Assembly: GCF_002104995.1 (NCBI RefSeq) | Contig: NW_024468259.1 | Coordinates: forward strand, 496,001-560,000 | Direction: 5' to 3' | Origin: Linderina pennispora | Taxonomy: Eukaryota > Kickxellomycota > Kickxellomycetes > Kickxellales > Kickxellaceae | Length of the DNA stretch: 64,000 bases | Shown here: positions 11,097-20,099 of the stretch, one piece after another | Layout of the letters: each line of letters starts with the position of its first letter | Numbering within the stretch: the stretch's first letter is position 1 | Position numbers and translations under genes: made by a program | Notes under the pieces: generated by a model | The model's database searches: none | What the model was told of the DNA's origin: nothing | What the model saw: the letters and a program-made list of their open reading frames with translations, nothing else

Positions 11097-12533
11097 TTAC
11101 TGAGCACCCATAGGCTTGGTGATCAGGCGGCTGCGGTCAAAGCCGTTGCGGTTCTTGTGCGCCAGGATCTGGTAGCACGTCGACGAGCCCTGGCGGGCAA
11201 TAATCACCGACCACGCCAGGAAGATCTCCCAGATGCGGAACCAGCGCTTGCCATACGTCTTGGTGATCTGGTCCTTGTTCTTCATCCAGTTCTCGTACCA
11301 CCGTCCAATCGTCACCGAGTAGTGGATACCGATAGTCTCGGACGTGCGCACCTCGAATCCGGCGGTCTCCAGCTGTCCCACAACCCAGTTCAGCGGGCAC
11401 GACGCGTCGGCACCCGGGAAGACGTACTTGGCCATGAACAGTCCCCACACAAAGTCCTCGCACTGCCACGCCCCGCGCAGACCGGCGATCTGCAGGTAGA
11501 ACAAACCGTCGTCCTCCAGCATGTCGCGCACCTGCAGCAGGAACTCCTGGAACTTGCGCACACCGACGTGCTCAGCCATCTCCAAGCAAGTGATGCGCTT
11601 GTACCGCGGCCGCCGCGGAATATCGCGGTAGTCCATGCACAAGATCTTGGCCGAGTCGCCGACTCCCCACTCCGCCGCCCGCGCATTGCCAAAGGCCGTC
11701 TGGTTGCGGCCCAGCGTCACGCCAACCGACTCAGTCCCGTAGTGCTTGGCCGCATAGGCCGCCAGAGTACCCCATCCGCACCCAATGTCCAGGTGGCGGT
11801 CGCCCGGGCACATCTGCATGCGCTCGCACACATCCCGCAGCTTGTTGTCCTGCAGCTGCTCCAGCGTCTCGCGCTCGCCCAGCTTGCCCACCAGTCCCGA
11901 CGTATACACCATGCGGTCGCCCAGGAACGCCGCGTAGAAGTCGTCGCCCCTGTCGTAGTGGTCGCGCACCTGCGTCTCGTCCTGCTTCTTCGAATGCCAC
12001 AGCAGCTCCGGGATCCACTGGAACAAGAAGAACTTGGCCTGCCGCCACGTGATCTCGAACGTCGCCCAGTCGTACCGCTGCTCAAACATCGTCAGCGCAT
12101 CGCCTGCCAGATCAATGTCCCCATCAAAGTAGCTCTCAAAGAACACCTCCATCGGGATCTTGCTCATGCCGTGGTACTTGGCCTTTAGCTCCTTGTCCAG
12201 AATCGTCATGTACGTCTCCAGCGCCTGGTTCGGCAGCGCGCACGTCTGGTCGGTCGGCTGTGGCCACACCCACGAGAACAGCAGCAGAGACAGGGCGCCG
12301 ATGGGCAGCGCCAGCAGGGCAGTCACGATGATGTACGTCAGCCAGCCGAATCCCAGCAGACGCTTCAGCATGTACGGAGTCAGCACCACCAGACCGTACA
12401 GGATGTAGCTGCTGTACTCGCGCGCGCCAACGCACTCGTACGCCAGCGTCGGCGCATAGATGGTCGGCGAGGAGAACGCCTTGGCAAGCTTGGCCGTCCA
12501 CTCCTTGGGCTTGGGTTCACTTTCAGTAGTCAT
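11097..12533 (-). CDS. Sphingolipid C9-methyltransferase (cyclopropane-fatty-acid-synthase family)
   Basis: In fungi this family methylates C9 of the sphingoid base of glucosylceramide, using S-adenosylmethionine at the ER/Golgi membrane. The 478-aa frame is intact. A cytosolic N-terminus is followed by two adjacent membrane helices (about 44-60 and 63-89) that distinguish the sphingolipid C9 enzymes from soluble bacterial CFA synthases. The SAM site HLDIGCGWGTLAAYAAKHYG lies at about 248-267, followed by GVTLGRNQTAFGNARA. Other CMAS-domain blocks are DHYDRGDDFYAAFLGDRMVY (191-210) and EMAEHVGVRKFQEF. The start at 12533 is the first Met of the frame and fits the family length (about 490). A different lipid acceptor cannot be excluded from sequence alone. 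Confidence 0.88.
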   Translation of the reverse strand: MTTESEPKPKEWTAKLAKAFSSPTIYAPTLAYECVGAREYSSYILYGLVVLTPYMLKRLLGFGWLTYIIVTALLALPIGALSLLLFSWVWPQPTDQTCALPNQALETYMTILDKELKAKYHGMSKIPMEVFFESYFDGDIDLAGDALTMFEQRYDWATFEITWRQAKFFLFQWIPELLWHSKKQDETQVRDHYDRGDDFYAAFLGDRMVYTSGLVGKLGERETLEQLQDNKLRDVCERMQMCPGDRHLDIGCGWGTLAAYAAKHYGTESVGVTLGRNQTAFGNARAAEWGVGDSAKILCMDYRDIPRRPRYKRITCLEMAEHVGVRKFQEFLLQVRDMLEDDGLFYLQIAGLRGAWQCEDFVWGLFMAKYVFPGADASCPLNWVVGQLETAGFEVRTSETIGIHYSVTIGRWYENWMKNKDQITKTYGKRWFRIWEIFLAWSVIIARQGSSTCYQILAHKNRNGFDRSRLITKPMGAQ

Positions 12534-13005
12534 CTACTTGAATTACACAAAAATAAGAAACAAGATTCTAACCTTGTGCCGGGGGTTTAGTTGCAAGAGA
12601 TGAAGAGACAAGAGTGGGATCTGTCTTTGCCATGATGTGGCAACCTGTCCTTTTTATCTAGGACGGCGCCGCTTTTTAGGTCCGCCGCGAAGCCTCGGTC
12701 GGAGGCAGAAACAACGCCTAAACCACTCAACATATTTTTGCGCCGGACCAGTCACAGACCGCAAATGCACTATTCTCTCATTTCTTCACACAGCCAATCG
12801 CCACCACTCAATCTGCCCGAAGAAGGAACTGCAGTACACACGATTTTTGTTTCTTCGCCAGCGGGGACCAGTTCCTCACGTTCAGCTGCATAAAAAGCAT
12901 TGCAACTGCTGCCCAACACTCAGCCTGTCCCTCCCCCCGTCCTCTGGTTCGCTGTGCATTATACTGCTGCCTCCCTAGAAAAACCATGAATCAGCTGGCG
13001 CTTGT
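12534..13005. other. Intergenic / promoter of the C9-methyltransferase gene
   Basis: About 470 bases between two same-strand genes. No gene seen. Confidence 0.4.
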
Positions 13006-13857
13006 CTACTGCCCAGCACGCATCACCCTAGTCTGCCCGACGCTGATCTCGGTCTCACTGCCACTGCGTGCTGCCTCCACCACAAACGACCTCGCCAGCA
13101 CACAGCGCCAGCGCGGGATCATATGGTCTCGGTACAGTGTCTTGCCAATCTCAACAATGCGGTGACCGCTATCCTCGGCAGTGCTCCTGGCCCGCATAAT
13201 AACCACATTGGTCACGACCACCACGCACTCCATTTGCTGCTGCACCTGCACCAGCGTATCAACCAGCACCTGCTGCATCCGGAACTGCCCCGTAGCCTTG
13301 CGGCTGGCAAGCCTGATAGGTGCGCCCTCACTGTGGTCGATCCGGTGGTTGCTGCCCAGACCGTCGATCAGTAGCCCGCCGAACCGCTTCTGTTTGCCCA
13401 GCACGCCAAGCGTTGCGATTGCCGATGCTGTCGACAGTGGCGAAAACACATGTATGCGCGATAGCGCCCCATCCACCATGCGCTCCACTGACTCCCGGGC
13501 AATCCCCTTCCCAAGCCGCTGCTCAATATGCTGCTTCTGCTGCCTAACGTCAAACTTTCCTGCCATGTCAATGATCGCCACGTGGGTTTCATGCCCACCG
13601 CCCACCAAGGGCATGGCCAGCGTTGCGCTGATGCGGTAGACGAGCTGCGTTTTGCCGCTCCCTGGCAGGCCGATCAGCTCGAATATCGGCGCCCGACCCG
13701 CTTGTTCCACCGAATCCCTCTGCTGCGCAAGTACGTCGTCGATGGGCTGCACGCCGGTTGTCAGTTCTGTCCTGGGCTGGGTGCCGGATTGTCCGCTCAC
13801 ATCAGCTCCAGAGTCGACCTTTATCTGCGATACAATGTCGAGTATGTCTGAAATCAT
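13006..13857 (-). CDS. RAD51 paralog, XRCC2-like
   Basis: RecA-fold ATPase related to XRCC2, which acts with other RAD51 paralogs in homologous recombination. 283 residues, intact. Walker A is GLPGSGKT (63-70) preceded by IFELI. A hydrophobic strand plus acidic residue (VAIIDMAGKFD, 93-103) matches the XRCC2 'FIDTDYHFD' position. Walker B is GGLLIDGLGS (160-169), and VVVVTNVVIM follows. The IHVFSP block corresponds to the 'L.V..SS/SP' loop of XRCC2. The size matches XRCC2 (280 aa in human) rather than RAD51 (about 340). The N-terminal helix-hairpin domain of RAD51 is absent. Assignment rests on architecture and these motifs; RAD51D or a fungal Rad55/57 relative is the alternative. Confidence 0.68.
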   Translation of the reverse strand: MISDILDIVSQIKVDSGADVSGQSGTQPRTELTTGVQPIDDVLAQQRDSVEQAGRAPIFELIGLPGSGKTQLVYRISATLAMPLVGGGHETHVAIIDMAGKFDVRQQKQHIEQRLGKGIARESVERMVDGALSRIHVFSPLSTASAIATLGVLGKQKRFGGLLIDGLGSNHRIDHSEGAPIRLASRKATGQFRMQQVLVDTLVQVQQQMECVVVVTNVVIMRARSTAEDSGHRIVEIGKTLYRDHMIPRWRCVLARSFVVEAARSGSETEISVGQTRVMRAGQ

Positions 13858-14567
13858 GGCGCATTAAAAATATAATTCTGATTGTGTGGACGCGTGTAGT
13901 GCGGCCGACTGCTACTGGGGCGTCGCCCCCGAAGAGGGAGGGAAGGAATTTTGCACATGACTTGATGTTATGGCCTCGCTCACACCCCTCCCTCCCATCC
14001 ACTTGTGCACATACTTCTCTCATCAGCTGGCCATCATATCCGCATCCACCCACCAGTGTTGCCTCCTGCGACTCAGAAGCGAGTCGACTCGCCACTGTGA
14101 AGCTGGCACCCTCAGTGCGAATTTCATCATACACTGCTCATTCCTGCCTGTATAGAGGAGCAGCGCATGAACAATAGGGTGTCATGATGCCAAACAATAG
14201 GGGGCAAATTTTTCGTGCATTGTGTGTCTTGCATTGGTGCCCGCCCCGATTGTTCGCCACGGCAAGGTGGGGCGAAAATGGACAGGATCCACATGCACAT
14301 GTATCAGCCCACCCAACCAAAGTATTGCCGATGTGTGCATGTGTATGTCTCCTCCCCCAGGCTTGCCCTTTTCCCGTTAGTGCTTGACTGCCTGTCAATG
14401 TCCAAACTCTAAAAGAATGCCTCTGCTGCCTCATAAGGCCCGCGAAGAATGGCATGCCCACATACCCTACCCGCCCTGCCTTTTTTGCTTGCCGAATACG
14501 CCTTGTCTTTCATTTTTAATTTCTCTTTTCATTACCGTCTAACTGTACCCGCAAACCCAGCCCACAT
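13858..14567. other. Divergent intergenic region
   Basis: 710 bases between the XRCC2-like start (minus) and the F-box/LRR-like start (plus). TC-rich near 14480-14540, just ahead of the plus-strand gene. No gene seen. Confidence 0.4.
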
Positions 14568-16412
14568 ATGTCAGTAGAGGACATCGCACAGCCACTACCA
14601 TCCGCCTTCGATACCTCAATAGTCCGCCGAGTAGTGCAGCACACCCTCGACCACACATGTACCATCGAGGATGTCCTGCGCGGCCACAACTGCCCTGAAC
14701 AGACACTGCGCAATCTCTGGAAGCTGCGCACAGTCTCGCCACAATTCTACAAGACCTGCACTGACCTCTACTTCCGCTTTATCACCACCAGCTATCCGCT
14801 CACCGCCGACCCGCACATTCTTGGCACACACCCACTCAAACGCACCATGGACCTGCATCACCACCACAAAATGCATGTCTTCAGTCTACGCCTCATGCCC
14901 CACGTAACCGAGATCCAGAAGGCCATGCTGGAGATTATCAAGGTTATGTATCCGATGATATCGCTGTTCCCGCGCCTCGGCGAGGTCCTGGCAGGCGGAG
15001 ATTTTTGGCCTGCAGTCAGGGAGACTGAGCAGCGCCCGGCGCTGCCGTGCATTGTCTGCCCGGCTGTCAAGTACGTTGTCATGTCGTTTGACTGGGACAG
15101 CGTTCTCCACCCAAGCGTCCAGGATGAGGTCGACGACAAAGTCTCCGCGCTATTCGCTATCATGCGATCGTGCTTTCCAAACGCCAGGCTGCATTTGCAG
15201 ATCGATGACTCGGACGAGTACCTGGAGGACAGCGCCAAGATGCTGCTGGTCCGGTCCATCTTCAGCTGCTGGGGACGCGGTCACTCGCTGATGCATATTT
15301 CGCGCAAACTGAAGCCCTGGGTGGTGTTCCCTGCCGCCCTGACCGGCCTGACGAAGCTGCATGCGCACGCGCATCCGCTGACCGACCATTACTTTTACGC
15401 TATGCATCGGTCGGCCGATTCACTGACCGACCTCAGCCTCAGCGGCCTGTATCCAGCCGATCTTTTGCGTGTCGTGCACCTCAGCAACGGCGAGCGTGTC
15501 GATTATCTGCTGTTGCGTCGCCTGGTCGTCAGCTTCATTTCACTCAAAGGCAACGAGTTTCCTGACGAACTCGCCTTTGCCGAGCACTTCCCTAATGCTG
15601 CCTACATGAAGGTGATGTCGTCGGGCTGGCCCATCCCCGGGTACCTGGTCGGCGCTGCCTCGAAGGGCCTGAGGGACCTGGTGATCGAATATCCGCGCCC
15701 AACCAACCTGTTCCGTAACCCTGCCGGTGGCATCATGGCGGCGTACCACCAATGCCCGGCACTCGAAAACATCACCATCAGGCAGTACATGGCCACAATG
15801 CAGGCCGACAGCAAGTTTATGTATCCGTCGATAGTAGAGAACCTGTTCCGGTATCCGAAATCAGCGCGGTCCTTCCGCCTTTGCTCCGATCACATTGTTG
15901 GTGTGTATGAGACCAACCGCTGCATCTCTGCCTTCCTGAACGCCCCTAAACTTCAGTCCATATACATCCCTGAGGTTGCACTAAGCATTGGAAGCGTGTT
16001 TACTCTTATCAGTGGTCTGACATCATTGCACGAGCTGACTGTTCGTTTTGCCTTGCCGGTCTCATCAATTACGAAAATGGTCACGGCCAAACAGACAAGA
16101 GAAATGGCCGATATGTGCAGAGACTGCTGCGCGCCGCTCAAGCGCCTGACGCTCACAAACAACCATTTCAAACAGAAGCGCTTGCTGTTTAGCTACGTGG
16201 CCATGATTGCTGCGGTGACAGGTACCTTAAATCAGGCTACAGTCCATGTCACCAGCAAGTCAGACGACATCATGGACGTGTTTTTGAGCGAAGCGAGGAG
16301 GAAGATTTTCAGAAAGTACCGCAGCAACATTGGTGAGACACTTGTGTTGCATATGGGGGACATTCAGGCTTTCAGCTACCCTGTGGATGCGTCTTTGGAG
16401 CCAAGGTTTTAA
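14568..16412 (+). CDS. Lineage-specific F-box/leucine-rich-like protein, copy 1
   Basis: 614-aa intact frame with good codon use, so a real gene, but not a named family I recognise. The N-terminus (residues about 20-75) contains LRNLWKLRTVSPQFYKTCTDLYFRF, resembling a degenerate F-box (L...R.VS..FY). The rest alternates hydrophobic strands and helices with loose leucine-rich spacing, for example LTDLSLSGLYPADLLRVVHL and LRRLVVSFISLKG, as in F-box/LRR substrate receptors. Two more divergent relatives lie nearby (20100-21815 and 24071-25675). No signal peptide or membrane helix seen. F-box function (SCF ubiquitin-ligase adaptor) is inference. Confidence 0.7.
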   Translation: MSVEDIAQPLPSAFDTSIVRRVVQHTLDHTCTIEDVLRGHNCPEQTLRNLWKLRTVSPQFYKTCTDLYFRFITTSYPLTADPHILGTHPLKRTMDLHHHHKMHVFSLRLMPHVTEIQKAMLEIIKVMYPMISLFPRLGEVLAGGDFWPAVRETEQRPALPCIVCPAVKYVVMSFDWDSVLHPSVQDEVDDKVSALFAIMRSCFPNARLHLQIDDSDEYLEDSAKMLLVRSIFSCWGRGHSLMHISRKLKPWVVFPAALTGLTKLHAHAHPLTDHYFYAMHRSADSLTDLSLSGLYPADLLRVVHLSNGERVDYLLLRRLVVSFISLKGNEFPDELAFAEHFPNAAYMKVMSSGWPIPGYLVGAASKGLRDLVIEYPRPTNLFRNPAGGIMAAYHQCPALENITIRQYMATMQADSKFMYPSIVENLFRYPKSARSFRLCSDHIVGVYETNRCISAFLNAPKLQSIYIPEVALSIGSVFTLISGLTSLHELTVRFALPVSSITKMVTAKQTREMADMCRDCCAPLKRLTLTNNHFKQKRLLFSYVAMIAAVTGTLNQATVHVTSKSDDIMDVFLSEARRKIFRKYRSNIGETLVLHMGDIQAFSYPVDASLEPRF

Positions 16413-16598
16413 CTGTATATATTGTTTTCTGCTGACAGTTGACTGTGCTCATGATGTAGATATATCACTACGTAGCCACCCTACCAAGTGTCCCAGTTAG
16501 ATGCCGCATTTTCCGATGCACTATTTTCAAGGTTATGAGTATGATATTTGTAAACCAATGATAGACAATGCCTATATCCTGCACACCAGAGCAAAAAG

Positions 16599-17369
16599 TC
16601 AGATGCCCTTAGCGGCCTCTTCTCCGAAAAAGATCGGTAAGGTCATTCGCGGCATGTCAGGGTCCTTGTCAAAGATGTCAACATGGATGCCCAAGTCGAA
16701 CCGCGGCCCGATCTCGTTAATCTCCACCCGCAAAACCCCAAGTGCGAGCTTCATGACGGTTTTGAATTTCTCAGCGAGGTTATCCATGAAGTACTTCTTC
16801 TGCACTTTACCCAGCAGACTCCCCCTGTACCCAGGACTGAATGGGCCGTTACCATACCATCTCTCAAACCGCATAAAGTCATCGATGAAGCTCATGGCCC
16901 TCGTAAAGTATTCATCGATTTCGTTTGGCAAAGCCCGTGGCTCTGTCCACTCGCTTGAAGTTTGTGGACGGCATGCCTGCGGTGGAGGTGTGCTGGCGGC
17001 ATAAGTTCCATCCAATGAAGGTGTCTCCTTATCGAACTTACGAAGGATATCGAGATCCCGTTGGTACTGGCTCGCGACAGCCTTCACATCATCTACAGCA
17101 GCAGCAACTCGGTCCAACGTATCGCCGACATTCTTCTGGCAGTTTTCAGCCTGATTCCTGTCACTTTCCTTTGCTGTGACCGCCAGTGCATTCAGCGCAG
17201 CCTCGTATTCCCCCTTGCACGACTCTAGTCGCTGCTTGCTATTAAGCAGCAGAATGTACCCGGCCCTTACAACGCTAAGCAATATGTCACGCTTGTTGTC
17301 AGTCCCAGTTTTGCTCTGGTCCGAGTATTGTAGAGCCATTCCTTGAAACAACGAATAAAATTTGCCCAT
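16599..17369 (-). CDS. Hypothetical protein with coiled-coil segment
   Basis: About 256 residues, not recognised. The N-terminal part (SVVRAGYILLLNSKQRLESC) is amphipathic. It is followed by a predicted coiled coil (about residues 55-120, rich in A/E/K/D) and a Pro-rich linker. The C-terminal part holds FMRFERWYGNGPFSPGYRGS and EINEIGPRFDLGIHVDIFDKD, which look like a folded domain. A TATA box (TATAAAAA, 17451-17444 minus) lies about 75 nt upstream of the Met at 17369 but only 27 nt from an earlier in-frame Met at 17417, so I prefer 17369. Sits in the gene-poor block between two F-box/LRR-like genes. Confidence 0.55.
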   Translation of the reverse strand: MGKFYSLFQGMALQYSDQSKTGTDNKRDILLSVVRAGYILLLNSKQRLESCKGEYEAALNALAVTAKESDRNQAENCQKNVGDTLDRVAAAVDDVKAVASQYQRDLDILRKFDKETPSLDGTYAASTPPPQACRPQTSSEWTEPRALPNEIDEYFTRAMSFIDDFMRFERWYGNGPFSPGYRGSLLGKVQKKYFMDNLAEKFKTVMKLALGVLRVEINEIGPRFDLGIHVDIFDKDPDMPRMTLPIFFGEEAAKGI

Positions 17370-17443
17370 ATGGAAACTACGGAGATGAGGAAGTTTAGTC
17401 ATGGAAATGAAGTGCAAGCTGATGGATGGGTCGCCAACTACAC

Positions 17444-17451
17444 TTTTTATA
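17444..17451 (-). promoter_or_regulatory. TATA box of the coiled-coil hypothetical gene
   Basis: TATAAAAA on the minus strand, 75-82 nt upstream of the preferred start codon at 17369. The placement decides between two possible start codons. Confidence 0.45.
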
Positions 17452-20099
17452 CTTCAGCACCATGTAGCTAGACTAAAGTGTTGATTTCCTGTTGAAGCTC
17501 TGATTCCAAACGTGGCCTTGATAAAATCACAAATGGCGATAGGGTACCTCTCGTAAAGAAAGTGATAAAAGCGCAGCTGCTCTTACCAGGCGAAAGTATT
17601 GTGCTATGATGGGCGCGAAGTTTATAAATTCTGAAGTACTTTCCTGCAGTGGTAGCTGTAGTGACCCCACCCGCGTATATACGGACGAGCAGACAGTTGT
17701 GAGTCCAGAGTCATCCTGCTCTAACACCTTTTGTGAGTGATGACTTTCATTCATGGCACTCTACAAAGGCTGCTTTGATACTCACACCACGCATCAGGAT
17801 TTTCATCTTGCTGTGCGCTAGCAGAAACATCAATACTGATCTGGCATTGGACCAAGACGCACGATAATAAGCCCCCATATATTGTTGAGCACGATGTCCA
17901 GTCAGACCCAAATTTGTGGGCCAAACAAAGGTCTCTTGTTAACCTTAAACGCAGGGAAGGGATACGCGTTCATATGTGTATATCCAAAGAACAGAAGAAA
18001 AAACATCTGAGGAAAAGAAAAGTCTGTAGGATGGTCCTGCTAGGACTGCTTATATGCTGCTTGGTCCGGTCAATAGTGGCGCAAAAGTGATTTGGCACTC
18101 CACGATCAAAATCTACAAATATGCTGGCTATGACCGCTCTGCGCTTATCCCTCTTGCTATATATTGTGCGAGTGTATCAAAAGCTATCTGCACTCTGCTG
18201 GTGCCAGCTACCGCATGTTTATTGATTGTGTTGAGCAGAAGTTTCAAATCAGTAGGAGCATGTTTGTAAATGTTTCTGGCAAGCACTCTCACAGCAATGC
18301 CCCACAGCTTCTCTATGTCAACCACAGTATCTGCATGTCGGGTGAGCCACGTCTGGGTCCACATATCCGCCTCAGCCTTTACCTCATCATTTTTGTTGCC
18401 CTTCCACCTGGTAGCAAGTGAAAATATTTCTATACCCGATATTGAACTTGCAGTGGAACTGGAAGATTCTTTCTATACAATAGCGGTTCCGGATGCACTA
18501 GTTTTTAAAAGCTATTCTGCAGTGTTACATGAATTCCAAGCAGCAAGCATGTAATAAATATCTTAATACTTTCAATGGAGACAACCATACATCTACAATT
18601 TGGTTGGCATAAAGTATATACTGCCTTTGGCTGAGATTGTATATTGACAGAGCCCTGAAGTCGTGTCAGGCTATTTTGTTTGCTGCGGATAGTTTATTGT
18701 TTATCGACGAATTTGAATAAACCAGCTCTTCTCTATGTGGCAGACAGTAAATAAAGAAAGAAAGCGCAAGTATAGAGTCAATTCTGTAGTAGTGGACAAA
18801 AAGTTGACCAAACGCGTTAGTTATGACATTCTGGTGCCCCATTGCCACTGTCGCTGCCCAAGGTGAATGGCAAATGGCGCATTGTATTCCTGTCCGTCCA
18901 ACTGAGGCATGAAATTACACTCTTCTTTGGTGTGCGTTGCTGCTGACAGGTTTACTTGCTGGACACTCACAGGTGCTATTTGCATGGGTTTTCAAGCATA
19001 AGGAGAGCACAGCAAATGTATTGAAAGAGTTTCACCAGTGAAAGTACTGAGGATATCAGTTATGTCTGGTGTAGCCTAGTTAAGGACTGTAGCATGCGAA
19101 TCCGATAGCAGGTAGATGGTATTGGTGGCTATGAGTACAGTGTTTGGACATATTCTATGGGCGAATTGGCAAAGCATTGCCAGAAGCATCGTCAGATACA
19201 TTTTCATAGTATCTTCTAGGTGGGTACCATGATCTGTAATGCATGTCAAAATTCCGTTGGAAAGTGGTGCAACAGGTTAAAAATGCCTATGGAAATAAAA
19301 GCATGCAAGATGCAAGAAAGAGCAAACCAGAAAGTTGCTCCAACACGGACGACATGAGTCTCGATGCTCTACTCTCCACACACCTCGGAAAAGCAAACAA
19401 ACGGCACAAACCCCTTTTCTGCTCAGTTCAGGGTTGAAGAAAATGTCTTATTACGAAGCTGCTGCTCAATTTGGGCTTGGGAAGGTGCCTCCTTTTATAA
19501 ACAGGCGCTCAGTTGCTTGAGTCAATAAAGTAAACAACTCAGAATCAACCCCATCTTGGTGACCACTTTTGTTCAAGAGACTCCTTCCTTGCGTGCTAGT
19601 GTGCTGCAATTTAACCATGCTCAGCAAACCCCGAGCTGCTGGTAGGGCACAAGGCCTTGTGCACTATGTGATGCATGCTGGTGATCCAGGAAATGTATCT
19701 GATTATGTGGCGCATGACAAGTCGCAAAGTGTTGGACACTAGTCGATGGACTACACAGTTAGTCCTAAATCGGCAAGTCACTGTGAGAAAAACCCTGACT
19801 AGACAGCCCACCAACTATGTGACGTTGAGTTTCTCTCTAAAAGAAATTTTCTTTCTCTTTCTTCTTTATCGGTTTAGCCGCTTAGTATTTTCTCATTTCT
19901 TATTTATAAAACTTTGCGTATAACGCCTCAGTTTACTTTACAAAGCTATGATCCTGTTAGCAAAGGATACTTTGCAGCGCTCTGTATGTTCACTTCTAGC
20001 CAAAGACTTGCCTCCGCTTTTGCTTATTTACAGATGTTATTTGTACTGGTACGTGCTAATATAAGACGATGAGAGAAAGAAATGAAGGAAGAGACTATG
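17452..20099. other. Gene-poor AT-rich stretch
   Basis: About 2.6 kb without a supportable gene. Only short open frames (all under 100 codons) with no recognisable features, and visibly more A/T-rich than flanking genes. No terminal repeats or transposase remnants seen. Confidence 0.5.

Noticed and set aside
11157-12188. 343-codon open frame on the plus strand opposite the C9-methyltransferase
   Set aside because: Lies entirely inside a clear enzyme gene on the other strand; composition (His/Arg/Val-rich) is that of an antisense shadow in GC-rich coding DNA.
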